Assembly (NCBI GenBank): GCA_023159155.1
Contig: JAJNNX010000023.1
Span: forward strand, 372,001-436,000
Direction of reading: 5' to 3'
Length of the DNA stretch: 64,000 bases
Source: Ustulina deusta
Lineage: Eukaryota > Ascomycota > Sordariomycetes > Xylariales > Xylariaceae
Shown: piece by piece, positions 1 through 12,500 of the stretch
Layout of the letters: each line of letters opens with the position of its first letter
How positions within the stretch are numbered: position 1 is the first letter of the stretch
Made by a program: the position numbers and the translations under genes
Notes under the pieces: model-generated
Database searches by the model: none
Told to the model about the DNA's origin: nothing
Seen by the model: the letters and a program-made list of their open reading frames with translations, nothing else

Positions 1-127
1 ATGATGCATGAATAGAATGCCCATATCTATAAATTGTCATTGGTCCTAGTTAAATAGCTGAATAATGGTAAGTTATCATATCCAGAAGATAACTGCAGAG
101 GTAAACCAAAACATGCATAAAACAACC

Positions 128-855
128 TCAGTAAGTAATCCACGGCTCCCAGACCGCCCCAAAGATACTACAAACCCTGTGATCCTCAGGAGCCTGATAA
201 GCAGCGTTAAAACGCAATCTAGAGTCAACGGCAGCAAACAGCAAAATAAACCCATCCTTTGTCCTCGTCTTGGCATTGAGCACGGCCATCATTTGTAGAT
301 CCATCTCGCGGACGAGCTTCGCCTCGAGAACTCGCCCGGGCTCGCCCAACTCCATCTGGGACAGAACCACGTACTCGGAAACCAGAACTCGCGCATGGGG
401 GATATATCCACGGCTTCTCTATCCGGCCAGTCGTGGATCACCTGTCACAGGAAATACACGTCTGCCCCGACGAGGGGCTCCTGTTCCCAGAAACTGCGCG
501 CCTGGCATGACATGTTGCCGGGACTAGACGTTTTGTACACAGTCACCTCGACAACTTCCAGACGGCGCTGAACGGTTATTCCAAACGATGGGAAGGCCTG
601 CGCTAGCGCCTTGGACACATGGCTGTTACCACCTCCAACATCGACCACCACGGCGTCAGAGGGCAATGCTGTGCCCTGATCGAAGCGCATCTGTCGCATC
701 GCGTTGCAACTAAGCCATTTGAAGAAGGGCTCGTCGGCGAGAAAAATATTTCGTGTGTTCCTAGCTTGCGAGAAAGTGTGGCAGCGTTTCGAGAGATTAT
801 GCTGCCTCGTTGGCCGAGAGACCTGGCTGTCATGGTGATGATTCTTTGTTGTCAA
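128..855 (-). pseudogene. Broken SAM-dependent O-methyltransferase
   Basis: Two frames together read as the C-terminal catalytic half of a fungal class I O-methyltransferase. The first (855 down to 445) holds a SAM-binding glycine loop, VVVDVGGGNSHVSKAL, and then PLVGADVYFL. An in-frame TGA (447-445) stands where the family normally has Arg, and the same frame continues as QVIHDWPDREAVDI, the usual histidine-bearing catalytic segment. A further shift, with about 15 residues missing, leads into VLVSEYVVLSQMELGEPG and the C-terminal helix region (370 down to 128). The N-terminal dimerisation domain, about 200 residues in this family, is not visible upstream of 855. A stop, a deletion/frameshift and a missing 5' part make a functional product unlikely. 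Family recognition is firm; substrate and pathway cannot be told. Confidence 0.8.
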
Positions 856-1880
856 AACTGCTGGACTGCGTTTTCGTTAGTATCTCTAAAATGTAAATGA
901 TAGCACGCTGCCTGCTGTTCAAGCCGCTTTGGCCATATCCGTGTCGTTTTTTGTTGATACCTCATCCTCCTTTGTAAGTATGTCGATGGTTGTACAGACT
1001 GGATAGGTTGTAAACTTGATTCGAATACACACAGCTCCGAGGCCTTGTACTTGGGATCTTGAACATCTGGATTACAGATTTGTCGGCATGATGAGTACGG
1101 ACGAAGTATATGAACGATCAGCTTGTTAACCTTTGGACGGCTCTACATATGACCAGTCATTACACAACAAAACTCGACGGGGTCAGGGGATGGATTTCTA
1201 ATGTGGTACTTCGTGGTAGTGCTCTGACCCAACCATGAATCCATGGGGTGTGATAACACTAATACCTATATGATATTAATTTCTTGTTGTATCAGTTGTT
1301 GCTTTTTGTTGGCTGATCATCTGTCTTATCACATCCTGATCACAACTTCTTTTAACGCGAACCATGCTCGGTGCATTCTTGGCTCGCAAAAATGGGAGTC
1401 AGACGCTAGGCATTGTGTACAAGACCCCTTCTCTGCGGTTGTTGTTATCCCGTTATGGATGAACTTGCACAAAGTTGAATGAAGACTGACTGTGGGAAAG
1501 AAGAAAAAAAATATCACATCATGTGTTTCCTACCTGAGTATTTGGTAGCCTTTCAACAATAGTATACAATTTCCTTTGTTGACCTCGCCCATCAATTAGG
1601 GAGCATCAGTACACACTACACAGGGCTCGACACTAGATATCCCTGAGGATTACCATGGAAAGTCATAGAGGTACCGGCAACTACGCCGTGACTAAGGAAC
1701 CTATGAATGTGTTGCCGAGCCACCAATAATAATCGATACGAATGTACATTACAAAACAAACTCAGAGCAGCTAAAACCAATTGGAAAACCAGGTTGAACC
1801 ACTTCTGTCTGTAACGCCTCTAACAAGTAATACCCCACGAGTGTGCTTCCAAAAAGACTTATAACTCGCCCGCTGAAGAC
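856..1880. other. Intergenic, no gene seen
   Basis: This stretch lies between the broken methyltransferase and the 3' end of the vacuolar protease. Open frames are short, with no recognisable motif. The lost 5' part of the methyltransferase is not recognisable here. Confidence 0.5.
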
Positions 1881-3554
1881 TTAAGCTCGGAGCTCCTTGA
1901 GGAAACCCTTAAGTTCCTCATCAACAAGGTCATGAATCTTCTCAGAGAGCTTCTCAGCTTTATCCGAGAAAGTAGAGATACCCTTAACAATCTTGCCAGA
2001 GACGACGTTGAAATCATCTTCAATGGCCTGTTCAAGTTCCTCTAGAGTCAAAGTAGGCTCAGAGCTCTTCTTGGCGACGTAGCCACCCTGTTCAACAATC
2101 TTTGAGAAGTTGGAGTAGCCACCACCGTTCCAAGCAAGTAGGTTAGGGGTGTCCGAGGGGATTTCAGAGAGAGCACCCTTGGTGGCGATGGAAATCATGT
2201 TAGTCTTGAGCCTCTCAGGAGTGATCTCAGCCATTCCATACTCGGACTCCTTGCTGGGTTGAAGGGAGAGGAAGTAAGCAGTGAGACCGCACAAGTGAGG
2301 CGAAGCCATTGAGGTACCAGAGATGGTGTTAATGGCGGTCTTGCTGCCGATCCAAGTTGACTGGATGCTCAAACCAGGACCGAAAATGTCGACACACTTG
2401 CCCCAGTTGGAGAAGTAGGCACGGCTGTCATCCAGAGCTGACGCACCAACAGTCATGGCCTTCTCGGCTGCGGCAGGCGAGTATCTGCAGGCATCGGCGT
2501 TGTCATTGCCGGCAGCGACAGCGAAGTGGAGACCAACGGTGACGGCAGCGTTGACAGCCTGATCCAGAGATGGTGACTTACCACCGCCAAGAGACATGTT
2601 GGCGGCTGAGCCCTTGAAACCCTTACGAGAGCCCTTCTTCGCAGCCTCAACCTGCGCCAGATGGGCTTCAGCGGCCCATTCGACGCCCTTCATGACATCT
2701 GACATTGAACCAGAGCCATTAGAACGGAGGACCTTGACGGCGTAAACATGGGCCTTCTTGGCAACACCGTACTTCTTTCCAGCGACGGTACCAGAGCAGT
2801 GAGTGCCGTGGCCATTGCCATCTTCATCCTCATCACCCAGAGGGATTGTCTTGCCCCATTTGGCACGACCCTCGAAGTCGACGTGTTCAATGTTGGTACC
2901 AGTGTCGATCACGTAAACATCAACACCCTCACCGCCATCAGCGGCATACAGATACTTGTTATAGGTGCCGAACGAGAGGGAATCGCGGTGAGAAACTCTG
3001 GCCAAACCCCAGGGGGCGTTCTTCTCAAGTTCTGGCTCGCTCTCCTTAAGGGCGTAGACGATTTGGTCTTTCTCGATGTACTCAACCTATTCGACCAATT
3101 AGTGACTAGTGCATAACAAGGGGATGACGAGCGGAATGGCCGGGTATGCTGGGAAATGGTAGATAAAACCTACATCAGGGTGCATGCGGACTTTCTCGAT
3201 GACAGCATCATCGAAGTGTCCAGCGTAGCCGAGAAAGCCGCTGCCAATCTTCAAGGTGTGCTTGAGACCACTGAAAGCATCGGTAACATCGCCATATAGG
3301 GGGATCTGACCACGTTTCCGGAGCTCCATGCGCTCATTCTCACGGTCGCCATGGATCTTCTGGACCCATGAGTGATGGTCGGAAACGGATGATTCGGTGA
3401 CGTGGTCCTTGAATTTGATGATATAGGAATTGGGGACCTCTTCAGCGGATGATGAAGAGAGAATGGGAGCAGCTCCATCATGGATGGTTTCATAGCTGAA
3501 GGAAGGCGCTGCAGCGGCAGCATATGCCAACGAGAGAGCGACAAGGCCCCTCAT
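1881..3554 (-). CDS. PRB1: Vacuolar subtilisin-like serine protease (cerevisin/PrB family)
   Basis: Two exons, 3554-3174 and 3086-1881, encode 528 residues, the usual length for fungal vacuolar protease B/Alp2-type enzymes. The start is the ATG at 3554 because a signal peptide (MRGLVALSLAYAAAA) follows directly; the frame open further upstream has no in-frame ATG. The intron (3173-3087, GTAGGT...TAG) splits HPD|VEYIEKDQ. Residues about 40-155 form an I9 inhibitor-type propeptide (YIIKFKDH...GFLGYAGHF...VEYIEKD). The S8 domain has the Asp motif VIDTG (about residue 188), the His motif GHGTHCSG (about 220) and the Ser motif GTSMASPHLCG (about 385). A lysine/glutamate-rich tail follows. By family it is a vacuolar endoprotease for autophagic turnover and zymogen activation; a secreted role is less likely. 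It is intact. Confidence 0.95.
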
Positions 3555-6500
3555 GATGATGGGATGGCTGTGTGGATGTGTTGACGATGGAACCGAGCTT
3601 GCGAGCAATGAATGACAAGTCTACCGGCGACTCAAGGAAAAGAAAGAGAGAGACCGAAAGACCAGACTAGTGATACTTCGGTCGATGAAGGTGATTGATG
3701 ATGGATGATGGTATTGAGAGACGGGGGGAGGAGGGAGTTGAGGAGGAGGAGGTTGAGAATGAGAAGAGAGGAAGGAAGTCCAGAAGATGTCCAGTCTAAT
3801 AAAGGGTCGGTAGTAGGTACACTACGTCGGGAGCGCTGCCTCGTAGGTCTGGTGACGACACAGTCCGGATACTGGAGATAAGGACCACTCAGCTTCCCAG
3901 GAGGAATGTCACCTGGGAACGGAGCACCGTGCAATTCCACTGAACCTCCACTGGCCGATTGGGGTAAGCGGCGCTAATGGGGCTTGGTAATTCTAATCCG
4001 AATAGGGCTTAGTGGATTGACTCAGACGGATGACACTGCCTGGGTCTGCCTGATCTCAAGTTCCGAGGTCTTGCCCTGACAAAACGATAGGTACCTATTT
4101 AGGGAGCTTAGATAACGAGTACCTGCACTAGCGACTTCGGCTGTAGTGACTGGACTTGTTCTTCTAGGTAATCAAACTCTTATGATGGACCAGGTATTTG
4201 GAGATTGATGAGTGGCTGACTGACAGAAATACAAGGATAGCTGGAAAATGGAAATACACTCTTGCTTGATTTAGTTACATCTGGGGGTTGCAGCCTTGAT
4301 GAATAGGTAGACACACGTGATAGGACTGGGCTGTTATGTAGTGTATGCGCGGCTTGGACCAAAGCGGAGAGCTCCCCCAGCTATTTGTCGCCCAGTTACG
4401 CTACCTAGAGCCTTGGCTCGTACCTTGGGTACCTGGGTCCGAAAACAGCGACTAACAATCCGATATCGTCGCTATTGGCCTTTTGCCATCCACCATGTAA
4501 GATGTAAAAGATAGCTAAAGCACGTCTTGGACCCCGAATCCTCGATACCAACCGACCAGATACATGCAGATCCCGCTCGAGCGAATCAGGTACCTAGCTT
4601 ATCTATACTACACTACATGTATCTGCACTTGTCTCTTACTTCTATCTTGTTATTCTGGAAACCTGATCGGCAGATGGGTGTTGCCATCTGCATCTGTACA
4701 AACAATGAGCATTAATAATAAATAATAAAGATGAACCTTAACAAAGTTTTGATACTGTTCTGATGAGGCGGTCGTGTGATGGATTTGCAAGGATGGGTAG
4801 GTAGGCGATGACACCATTGCAACCACATACAGACGCGCACACACCTGCCTGCCACAGTACAGCACAGCACAGCACAACACAATGCCTCCAGTGGTAGTGT
4901 AGTGTGGTGTGGTGTGGTGTAGTGCGGTGCAAGTAGTGTATACTAGTCTGCATCATGTAGATACCCCGGAGAACCTTGTTGCTGTTGTGGATCCATCCAT
5001 TCGCTATCCGCCACCCGCGACATTGGCCAGCCTGTTTCGATCTGACGAGAACTCTGACGAATGATGGCAGTGTATTCAGCTGACTGAATACCCGTGTATC
5101 ACTTGGCGCATGGAATGTCATTCGCGCCTATCAACTACTTAATAAGGCTATCTACACTATCTATACCAAATCGTGGTTGAGCACGAGCTACCTCTTATCT
5201 CGGACTCTGTCTCGAACACCTACAAGGAAACCTTGAGCAAGTGCGGCATGTGTTCACCCAAAGACGTTGAGATGGCTGTATAAAGTGTGCGGCATGGTAA
5301 AATAAGTAATTGGTGGTTCTGGTCTACTACTATTCCATTTTGGTCTCTCCGAGCTTACACAATATGATGCTGGGTAACCTATAGATAGTATAAGTACCTA
5401 TTTATGTAGTTGCTCTAGAAGGTAAATACTGTCAATTTAGGAAACCAAATCAGATTGTAGTGAGAGATGATGTGTTACACAACTCTAATGCTGATACCTA
5501 TATCTACTGTATTGGTTACCTAAGATAAGACCTCCGCCCTTTGGATGTGGCTGTCCCCTTTCACATCCTCCTCCACTTGTTGGTAAGCCTCCAACATGTT
5601 GAAACTGTCTACGAATAGGCTGCGGTTGTGCACATTAACTGACGAATAATTAATCAGGTTTGAAATGCCTGGCGGTGCAGTGGTATCACCTTGTAGACGA
5701 TTTAGCTGTTCCAAATGGTTCTGTCAGCAGCAGTAGAGCAGCCTTGTTGTTACTATCTGCTGGGTGAAGCCCTTGTTCGCCTCAGTTTCTGATATTTCTC
5801 TCTATTCCTCTATCTTTCATTTTTCATTTTGTGTGTGTGTGCATATGTGTGTTGTGATGCTACATTGATCTTTTATGTTGCGTATCTTTTGTAACATACT
5901 CAATGTAGGAGAAGGACAATTCCAAGTTGCCTTAGACACAATCTACTAGGTACTTACTTAGGTACCATTCGGTACTTACACTCAGTGTAGGCACACTACC
6001 TGTTTGAAGGCTGTAGCCTACCTACCTCGGTATAGATTAGGTAGGTACCTACCTAGGCGTTGTCTAGCCTCCAGCCTCCAGCCCCCAGCCCCCAGCCCCA
6101 AGTGCCAAGCGCTAAAGCTGGGAATATGTACCTAGCAGCCCGGGGTCCAGTATTGACGTCGATATGTAACCTGAGGGAGGCGGTTTCAGTATTTCGACTG
6201 GTCTGGGTTCGATCTTGTATCTTTACCTGTGCACGCGTCTGAATCGCTTACGTTTTCTGTTGATCCCAGCATAATAGGTCATTTTGAGAGCCCATTTGTC
6301 CGGAAAACGACAGCTCATTTTGATAGAGCTATAGAGCCTCAAGCTATCATATGTTATTCATCACAGAATCGTGACGGTGACGCTCTTTTCTCCCGGCCGC
6401 CGCCCTCACAACATCGTCTCCAGCCATTCGATGACATCTCGTGCAAACGGCAGCCTAGAGCCCACCGGGGTCCTGCTAGATGGATGATCACTGTATAACA

Positions 6501-6558
6501 TGAAAGAATAGACCTGTTTTCCATGCTACACTTCTCGGCTTTCTCCTAGTTCGCCGCC
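3555..6558. other. Long divergent intergenic region between protease and BEACH gene
   Basis: About 3 kb between two divergently transcribed genes. It contains simple-sequence stretches: pyrimidine/purine-biased sequence just upstream of the protease, AGCAC and GTGTG runs around 4858-4925, a TG run near 5830-5850, and CCAGCC(C/T) tandem copies around 6066-6100. It also contains clusters of TAGGTACC-like palindromic words (4090-4125, 5947-6060). Open frames here show no family resemblance and are not called as genes. Confidence 0.5.
6066..6102. repeat. CCAGCC(C/T)-type short tandem repeat
   Basis: About five head-to-tail copies of a 7-base unit of the form agcctcc/agccccc can be read directly, about 460 bp upstream of the BEACH start. 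It may lie in the promoter or 5' UTR of that gene; no function is claimed. Confidence 0.6.
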
Positions 6559-9500
6559 ATGTCGGCTCCAAGTCGCTACCGATCCTCGACGTCTGCGTCT
6601 ACCAGCTCGCCGGCATCGAAAGCCACCGAAGTCCTCCTGCGACTCCTCGACAACATCTCTACCTCCCTCACATCTCCTGCTGAGAACGGGTACCCAGACC
6701 CTCGGCGGCTGGTGGGCCAAGTCGGGTTGGTTAAACAACACCTCTCTGCCATAGCCCCTCCGAGCTCCGTGCAGGATGATTTCAGACACCTCCACGGCTT
6801 TCAACGTCTGTTTGAGGTCCTGCGGTCTTTCTCTGGTTTCTACAATCCGCAGAAGCGCCACGATGCCGAGAAGGAGGCCTTTTTCGACCTGCTGGACGCA
6901 GTGCTGGGCACATTTGGAGCAGCCTTTAGCCAACATCCTGGTAATCGCCGCTACTTTCGCACGCGAGTTGAAGGGGGTGGATGGGAAGCTCTCGAACAGA
7001 TTATAGCAAGCATTGGCCTAGGTGGTGCCGACTCGGATCTTTGGACAAGCTGCCAGTTGTTCGGAAAGCTTTTTTCTTTTGCATTCAATGATGCTGTTCT
7101 GGATCGGATATGCCGTGAGGCTGCTTCTGCAGCTGATCCACCTATGGGTACAGCTCCTACTCCAGAGGCGGACGAGAAATCGAGTTCACAGACAACAAAT
7201 GATACCAGATTTGGCGAATGCATGGCCGTGGTTGACGCGGCAGTCAAAAATACCATTGTCTCGACTTCGATTTTACGAAATCCTGAGGCAATTCGTACGG
7301 CTGTAGATTTTTGGGAGTCAGTACCACGAGACCAGAATGCCGTGGAAAACGTTGCATCGCTACTAGTCTTGAAAATATTATTGGCAGTCGTTACGGCTTC
7401 AAGTGTCAATTTATATCAAGTTCATGAAACGGGGATCCTGTCTCGATTTTTGATTGTGGCCTTCCACGAGAGCTCGACTGTGAACAATGCCGAGAGAGAG
7501 GTCATCTTATCTCTCTGCAAGTCTCTGATATCTTTGGGGATGAACAAGCTCACCGACGCTCAACACTTGTTGCTCAATCCGTCATCTGACTCCTCCAACT
7601 TCTGCTTGGATATGACCGACAAGTATGGTAGTCCGCCCTTCATCCAATTCGATTTGTCTCTTCATGGTCACTCCTCTATTGAATTGCCTAGTTTAGGCCG
7701 ACCATTTCCTCCCCAGTCCTCTGCGGGATACACGTTCACTGCCTGGATCAAGGTGGACAAATTCGATCCAGCGTCCCACACAACTCTTTTCGGCGTCTTC
7801 GACTCAACCCAGACCTGCTTTCTTCTTGCCTACCTCGAAAAAGATACCCGCAATTTCATATTGCAAACTTCAGTCACATCTCAGCGTCCAAGTGTTAGGT
7901 TCCGGGGCTTGACCTTTCGGGAGAATAAATGGTATCACATTGCTCTAGCCCACCGGCGTCCAAAGACGATTACGGCCAGTAAGGCGTCTTTATACGTGAA
8001 TGGGGAATTTATCGAGCAGTTGCGCGCGTCATACCCAGCGTTGCCACCCCCTTCAAACGCCAGCACGGAAAGCTTTGCTTCGTTTGCCTCGAGCAATCAT
8101 AAGAATCTTCCCATACAAGCATTCATCGGTACGCCACGAGAGCTGTCCACCCATATCGGCGGTGGCCTTCTTCAGTCTAAATGGTCTCTCGCCACTGCCC
8201 ATCTATTCGACGACGTGTTGAGCGATGATTTTCTCGCTGTGCCTAGCCGGCTTGGTGTACACTACCAGGGAAACTTCCAAGATTGCCTCGGCGGGTTTCA
8301 AACTTATGCGGCGTCGGCAGCTCTGGGATTGCGCAATGAACTTGTTAGCACAGGAAAGGAAGATTCTGACATCATGAAGGTCATCAGAGATAGAGCGAGT
8401 CATCTGATCCCAGAGCAGCATATTCTTTATAGTCTGATGCCTACGTCAATATTTCGCGAAAAGGAACATTTTGGAGAGTCGCAACTCTTTCGATCCTTGT
8501 CTCGTGGCCCTGCTCATACACTGGTCCAAATGGTACTCAAGAACGGTACAGGTATAGCAATCAATACCGCAATGCCTTCCATCAATGATGCACTCCTTCG
8601 CTCGAATGGAGTGGCTATTTTGGCTGGAAATCCTATGGTTGTTATCCCACAATTCCTTGATGATGCCTTATGGCGTCTTGCTGGCTTTACTCCTCTAGCT
8701 CTGAAACTGATAGAGCGCGCCTCTTCGGCTGATGCACTCGTTCGTGCCGTCGGGATGGTATTTCGATGTATAAACTCTAGTTGGCGTAATAGCGAAGCTA
8801 TGGAAAAGGATGGGGGATATGCCATCCTCAGTATCCTCCTCAAGATAAAGCTAGGCTTCGTCGGACTTGGCAATAGTACAGTGACAGAAAAGCTTACACT
8901 CCAGCCCTCCGAAAGAGATCAGCTTGCGCTACAGCTTCTTAGCCTTGTGCTGGGATTTGTAGGGTATAACCATAGCGATCCCCTGGAGTCCGTTATCATC
9001 AACCCGCTCGCCTTTCGCCTTCTTGTAATAGATTTTGATGCGTGGAGGAAATGCAGCCCCGTTGTACAGGAGCTCTATTACAAGCAATTTGTGACTTTTG
9101 CGGTCAAGAGCAAGTACCATCAACATAATCACAAGAGGCTACTTCGAATGAGTGAGTTATCTACAACCACTTCTTTAGACAGCACTGACCTAGTTCAATT
9201 AGGGGTAGTCAAGAGGCTCCTGGATGCTCTCAAGGCCGATCTGCTGCCTGAGAGTGTCCTTCCTTTCTTCCTAGACGCCATCGAACAGCTCGTAAGGTGT
9301 AGCTATAACACTGAAGTACACCGTGCTATAGCGCTTTTTATAACTTACGCTTTTCACTCGCCTGCCCGATCGCTCCCCCGTACTCCGAAAGCAACTTCAT
9401 ATCTTGATCAATCAACTGGTAGTGTAAAATTGCGACGGCCTACGATTAATAACAATAAGGCAACCGAGGGTGCTGGACGGACACTTACGAAGAAAGAGAT

Positions 9501-12500
9501 TGGAGTACACATCCTGAAAATATATAGCCAACTGCTCTGCGAAAAGGGAAATCTTGCTATCATTCGCAAGTTTGCTAAGACAGTAACAAACAAGGTACTT
9601 GATGCTAGGTCTTCGACAGATAATCCTGAACTGACGATATCACAGTGGCTCTTGTATCTTCTCACTGAAGATGACCCAGAAATTGTTGTTTACGGAACAA
9701 AAATTCTTGCACGATTACTTGTAACGCATGGTCCAGCCTATATCAGTAAATTTTCGGGCAGAACGGGTGGCTTTTGTATCATGACCCATCGACTGAAGAG
9801 ATGGTGGGACATCCCTACAATATGGCCTGTTTGTTTCTGTATCCTCTTCGGGTTTGATATCGCCGATTTCAATTTCGACAAGGATCTTGACTTCTTTAGT
9901 CTACTCGAGACTTTTGGGACATGTAAAGTCGTCAATTCTGATGCTCTGCCAATCATTACTTCGATGCTCCAGCACGGTCTCAAAGATGTGTTAAAAAACC
10001 AAGAAGACCCTGATTCACCGTTGGGTGATCTAGAATCACTGCGTTCATCGTTGGTTGATACCGAGTCATCCGACCCAAGGTCCCGATCACGGTCTATGTC
10101 GCTTCAAAAGGAGTTGGATTCACGACGTAAGTTGTTCAAGCCTCTAATTTCCTCTTTTTTCTAAAAAGACACTAGGTACACCTCAAACGGACTCAGACCG
10201 AAATGCAGGCAATGTGATAGTTCTTCAAGCGGTGACTCGATTCCTGGCAGATCTTCATACTCGATCTCCAGGTTTTAGAGACTTTGCACTTTCATCTGAA
10301 TATGTGCGACTGCTTCTATCTGCCTTATATCCTGCTATCGTTAGTGTAGATGCAGTGACCCCCGAGACAGAACTGAATTCTCGCGATTCTGCTCTCACTT
10401 TTGAGGGCGCTGATGTCATTCTCCGTCCATTAGGCACTTCAACGGCAGCACCTGTAATCCGAACATCTAACACGACAGACGTGAAGCCGTCACGACCGGG
10501 GGCTCTCCCTAGTGGGACACAATTACGAAAAGCATCGTCATTTGTGCTTTTGACAACTCAAAAGTCTCCTAAGCCGAGTCCTTCTCGTATTGAGCATGTG
10601 GTATCTCCCAAGAAGCAGGTCATGACACAAAATATTGGCCACGGCGTACTCGAGGCAATCCTGGAGCTTGTTATTGACGTCTTTGTAGATCAACTTCTTG
10701 TACGAAAGGAGTTTCCTGGTTTTGGGCTTTTTCTCAAAGTGCCTCCAGGATTTCAAGAGCATCATGCGTACTTTGAATCGTACGTGCTGAAGAGCACCAT
10801 TGTCCATACGGCCAGCATGATCAAACTGGATTGGAAATTGCTGAATGAGACCAAGGTCCTCTTGAATATGTCGCGGTTCTGCGTACATATGGTTGAGGCC
10901 ATCTTTGAAGGTTGGTTTTTGAACGGCACCGAAGCAATGCTTGATTTTGCCGGTCTACTACTTGAACATCTTCAGAAGCCTGAAGTGGCGAAGCTGAAAA
11001 CGATCCGACTCTGTAGCCAAGCGGTATCCTCGATCCGCAGTTGTTTCCTCAGGTTGGTTCTTCTGAAACTCTCTGAAATGGACGACCCAGAAACTACCAA
11101 TACCGAAATGGATTTTTCTATGGACAAGATACTGTATTGGCAGATGGTTGTTTTAGAATCGCTCTCTGTTGATGATGAGTATATGAGGTTGTTCTGGTAT
11201 CAACTCTACAATAAGCTTGTGGATAATCGGGAGACTGTTCGACTGGTGGCCGTAAATATTTGGCGTATCATGCTCGTACAGAAGCCTGATGAATGCGTCT
11301 CGCTCTTCCGACTTATAATGACCTCAGACCAGAGTCAACTAGTAGCGGATTTTCAGAAGGTAACGGAGCTAGACACTGATACCTTTGTGGCATGGGTCGA
11401 TGAACACCGACCCTCTTTAGATTCGCTCTTTTTGGGAGGCATCTCACGAGTTTGGGAAGAATTCGTCGCAACTGAGAACCAACGGACGTCTGAGGGTGCT
11501 CGTTCACGGCTCTCGAGGCGCAAAGAAGTGCTTAAGCGATGGCATTTGGAGACGAAGGAACGGGACAGTATTATTCTTCGGCATGACATGGCTAACTCGG
11601 CATGGATGAAGTCCATTTGGGCTTCAGAGCATTTTAAACACCAGCGCGCAGGTCAAGATAAAAATGATGACTACTCTTTTTTCTCATCCGCATACTCGAA
11701 GATGGAGAAAGATTTGACTCGATCAGGGGCAGTACTCCACACCTCCAATCCCACGAAATGGAAGCTTGACAGAACCGAGGGTCGAAATCGTATGCGCTTG
11801 AGACTTTTGCCCGATTCATCGTCAATTCATGAAACCTACCAGCCTAAACGACGAGCAACGGATCAACAATCAGCTTCAGCATTAAAGTCAAATTCCCCGG
11901 CGCCCTCGATAAGAGTTGTTCGTTCGACAAGTGCACCTTCTTTGCCTGCCCGCCCAGGCGAAACCGTTGGTGATGAGACACAGGAAGAGAATAAATCCTC
12001 CACAGAGCACAAACCTGATCCCGAGGCAGAAGAAGAAAATGCTGCACATGACGACGACTTTGAGCTAATTGATGACCCTAACGACCCTAACGAGGCAGAC
12101 GAAAACTTTGAGGATAAGAATCGACGAGTCATGAGACGTTTGCAACAAGGGGATGCTGTTCAGCAAGTCTATAACGTGTCTCGAATTATTGGACTTGATG
12201 CATGTGAGGGGATCTTGCTCATTGGGAGAAACGCTCTCTACATTATGGATAATTTCTTCCAGTGTGCCGATGGAGAGATTGTGAATGTGTGGGAGGCACC
12301 AGCACAAGAACGTGACCTTTTCTCGCAGATTATCACCGGTACGAAACCCCGTGACTGGCAACCGCCTTCAGACCACACCACTCAATCATCTCGTTTTTGG
12401 AATTGGCAGGATGTCATCAGCTTGTCGAAGCGCCGATTTTTATTCCGAGATGTTGCAATTGAGATTTTCTTCACGGATGGCCGAAGCTACCTTTTAACCA

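Noticed and set aside
3632..3940. Minus-strand open frame upstream of the vacuolar protease
   Set aside because: Low-complexity Leu/Ser/Pro sequence from pyrimidine-rich promoter DNA; no intron joining it to the protease was found.
5820..5860. TG microsatellite as a regulatory element
   Set aside because: It is a short ordinary simple repeat with no further support.
10158..10175. Alternative acceptor AAAAAG for the BEACH second intron
   Set aside because: It breaks the frame; ACTAG at 10175 keeps it and follows a suitable branch region.
11844..12361. Several minus-strand open frames inside the BEACH gene
   Set aside because: They are antisense to conserved PH-BEACH coding sequence and have no family resemblance.
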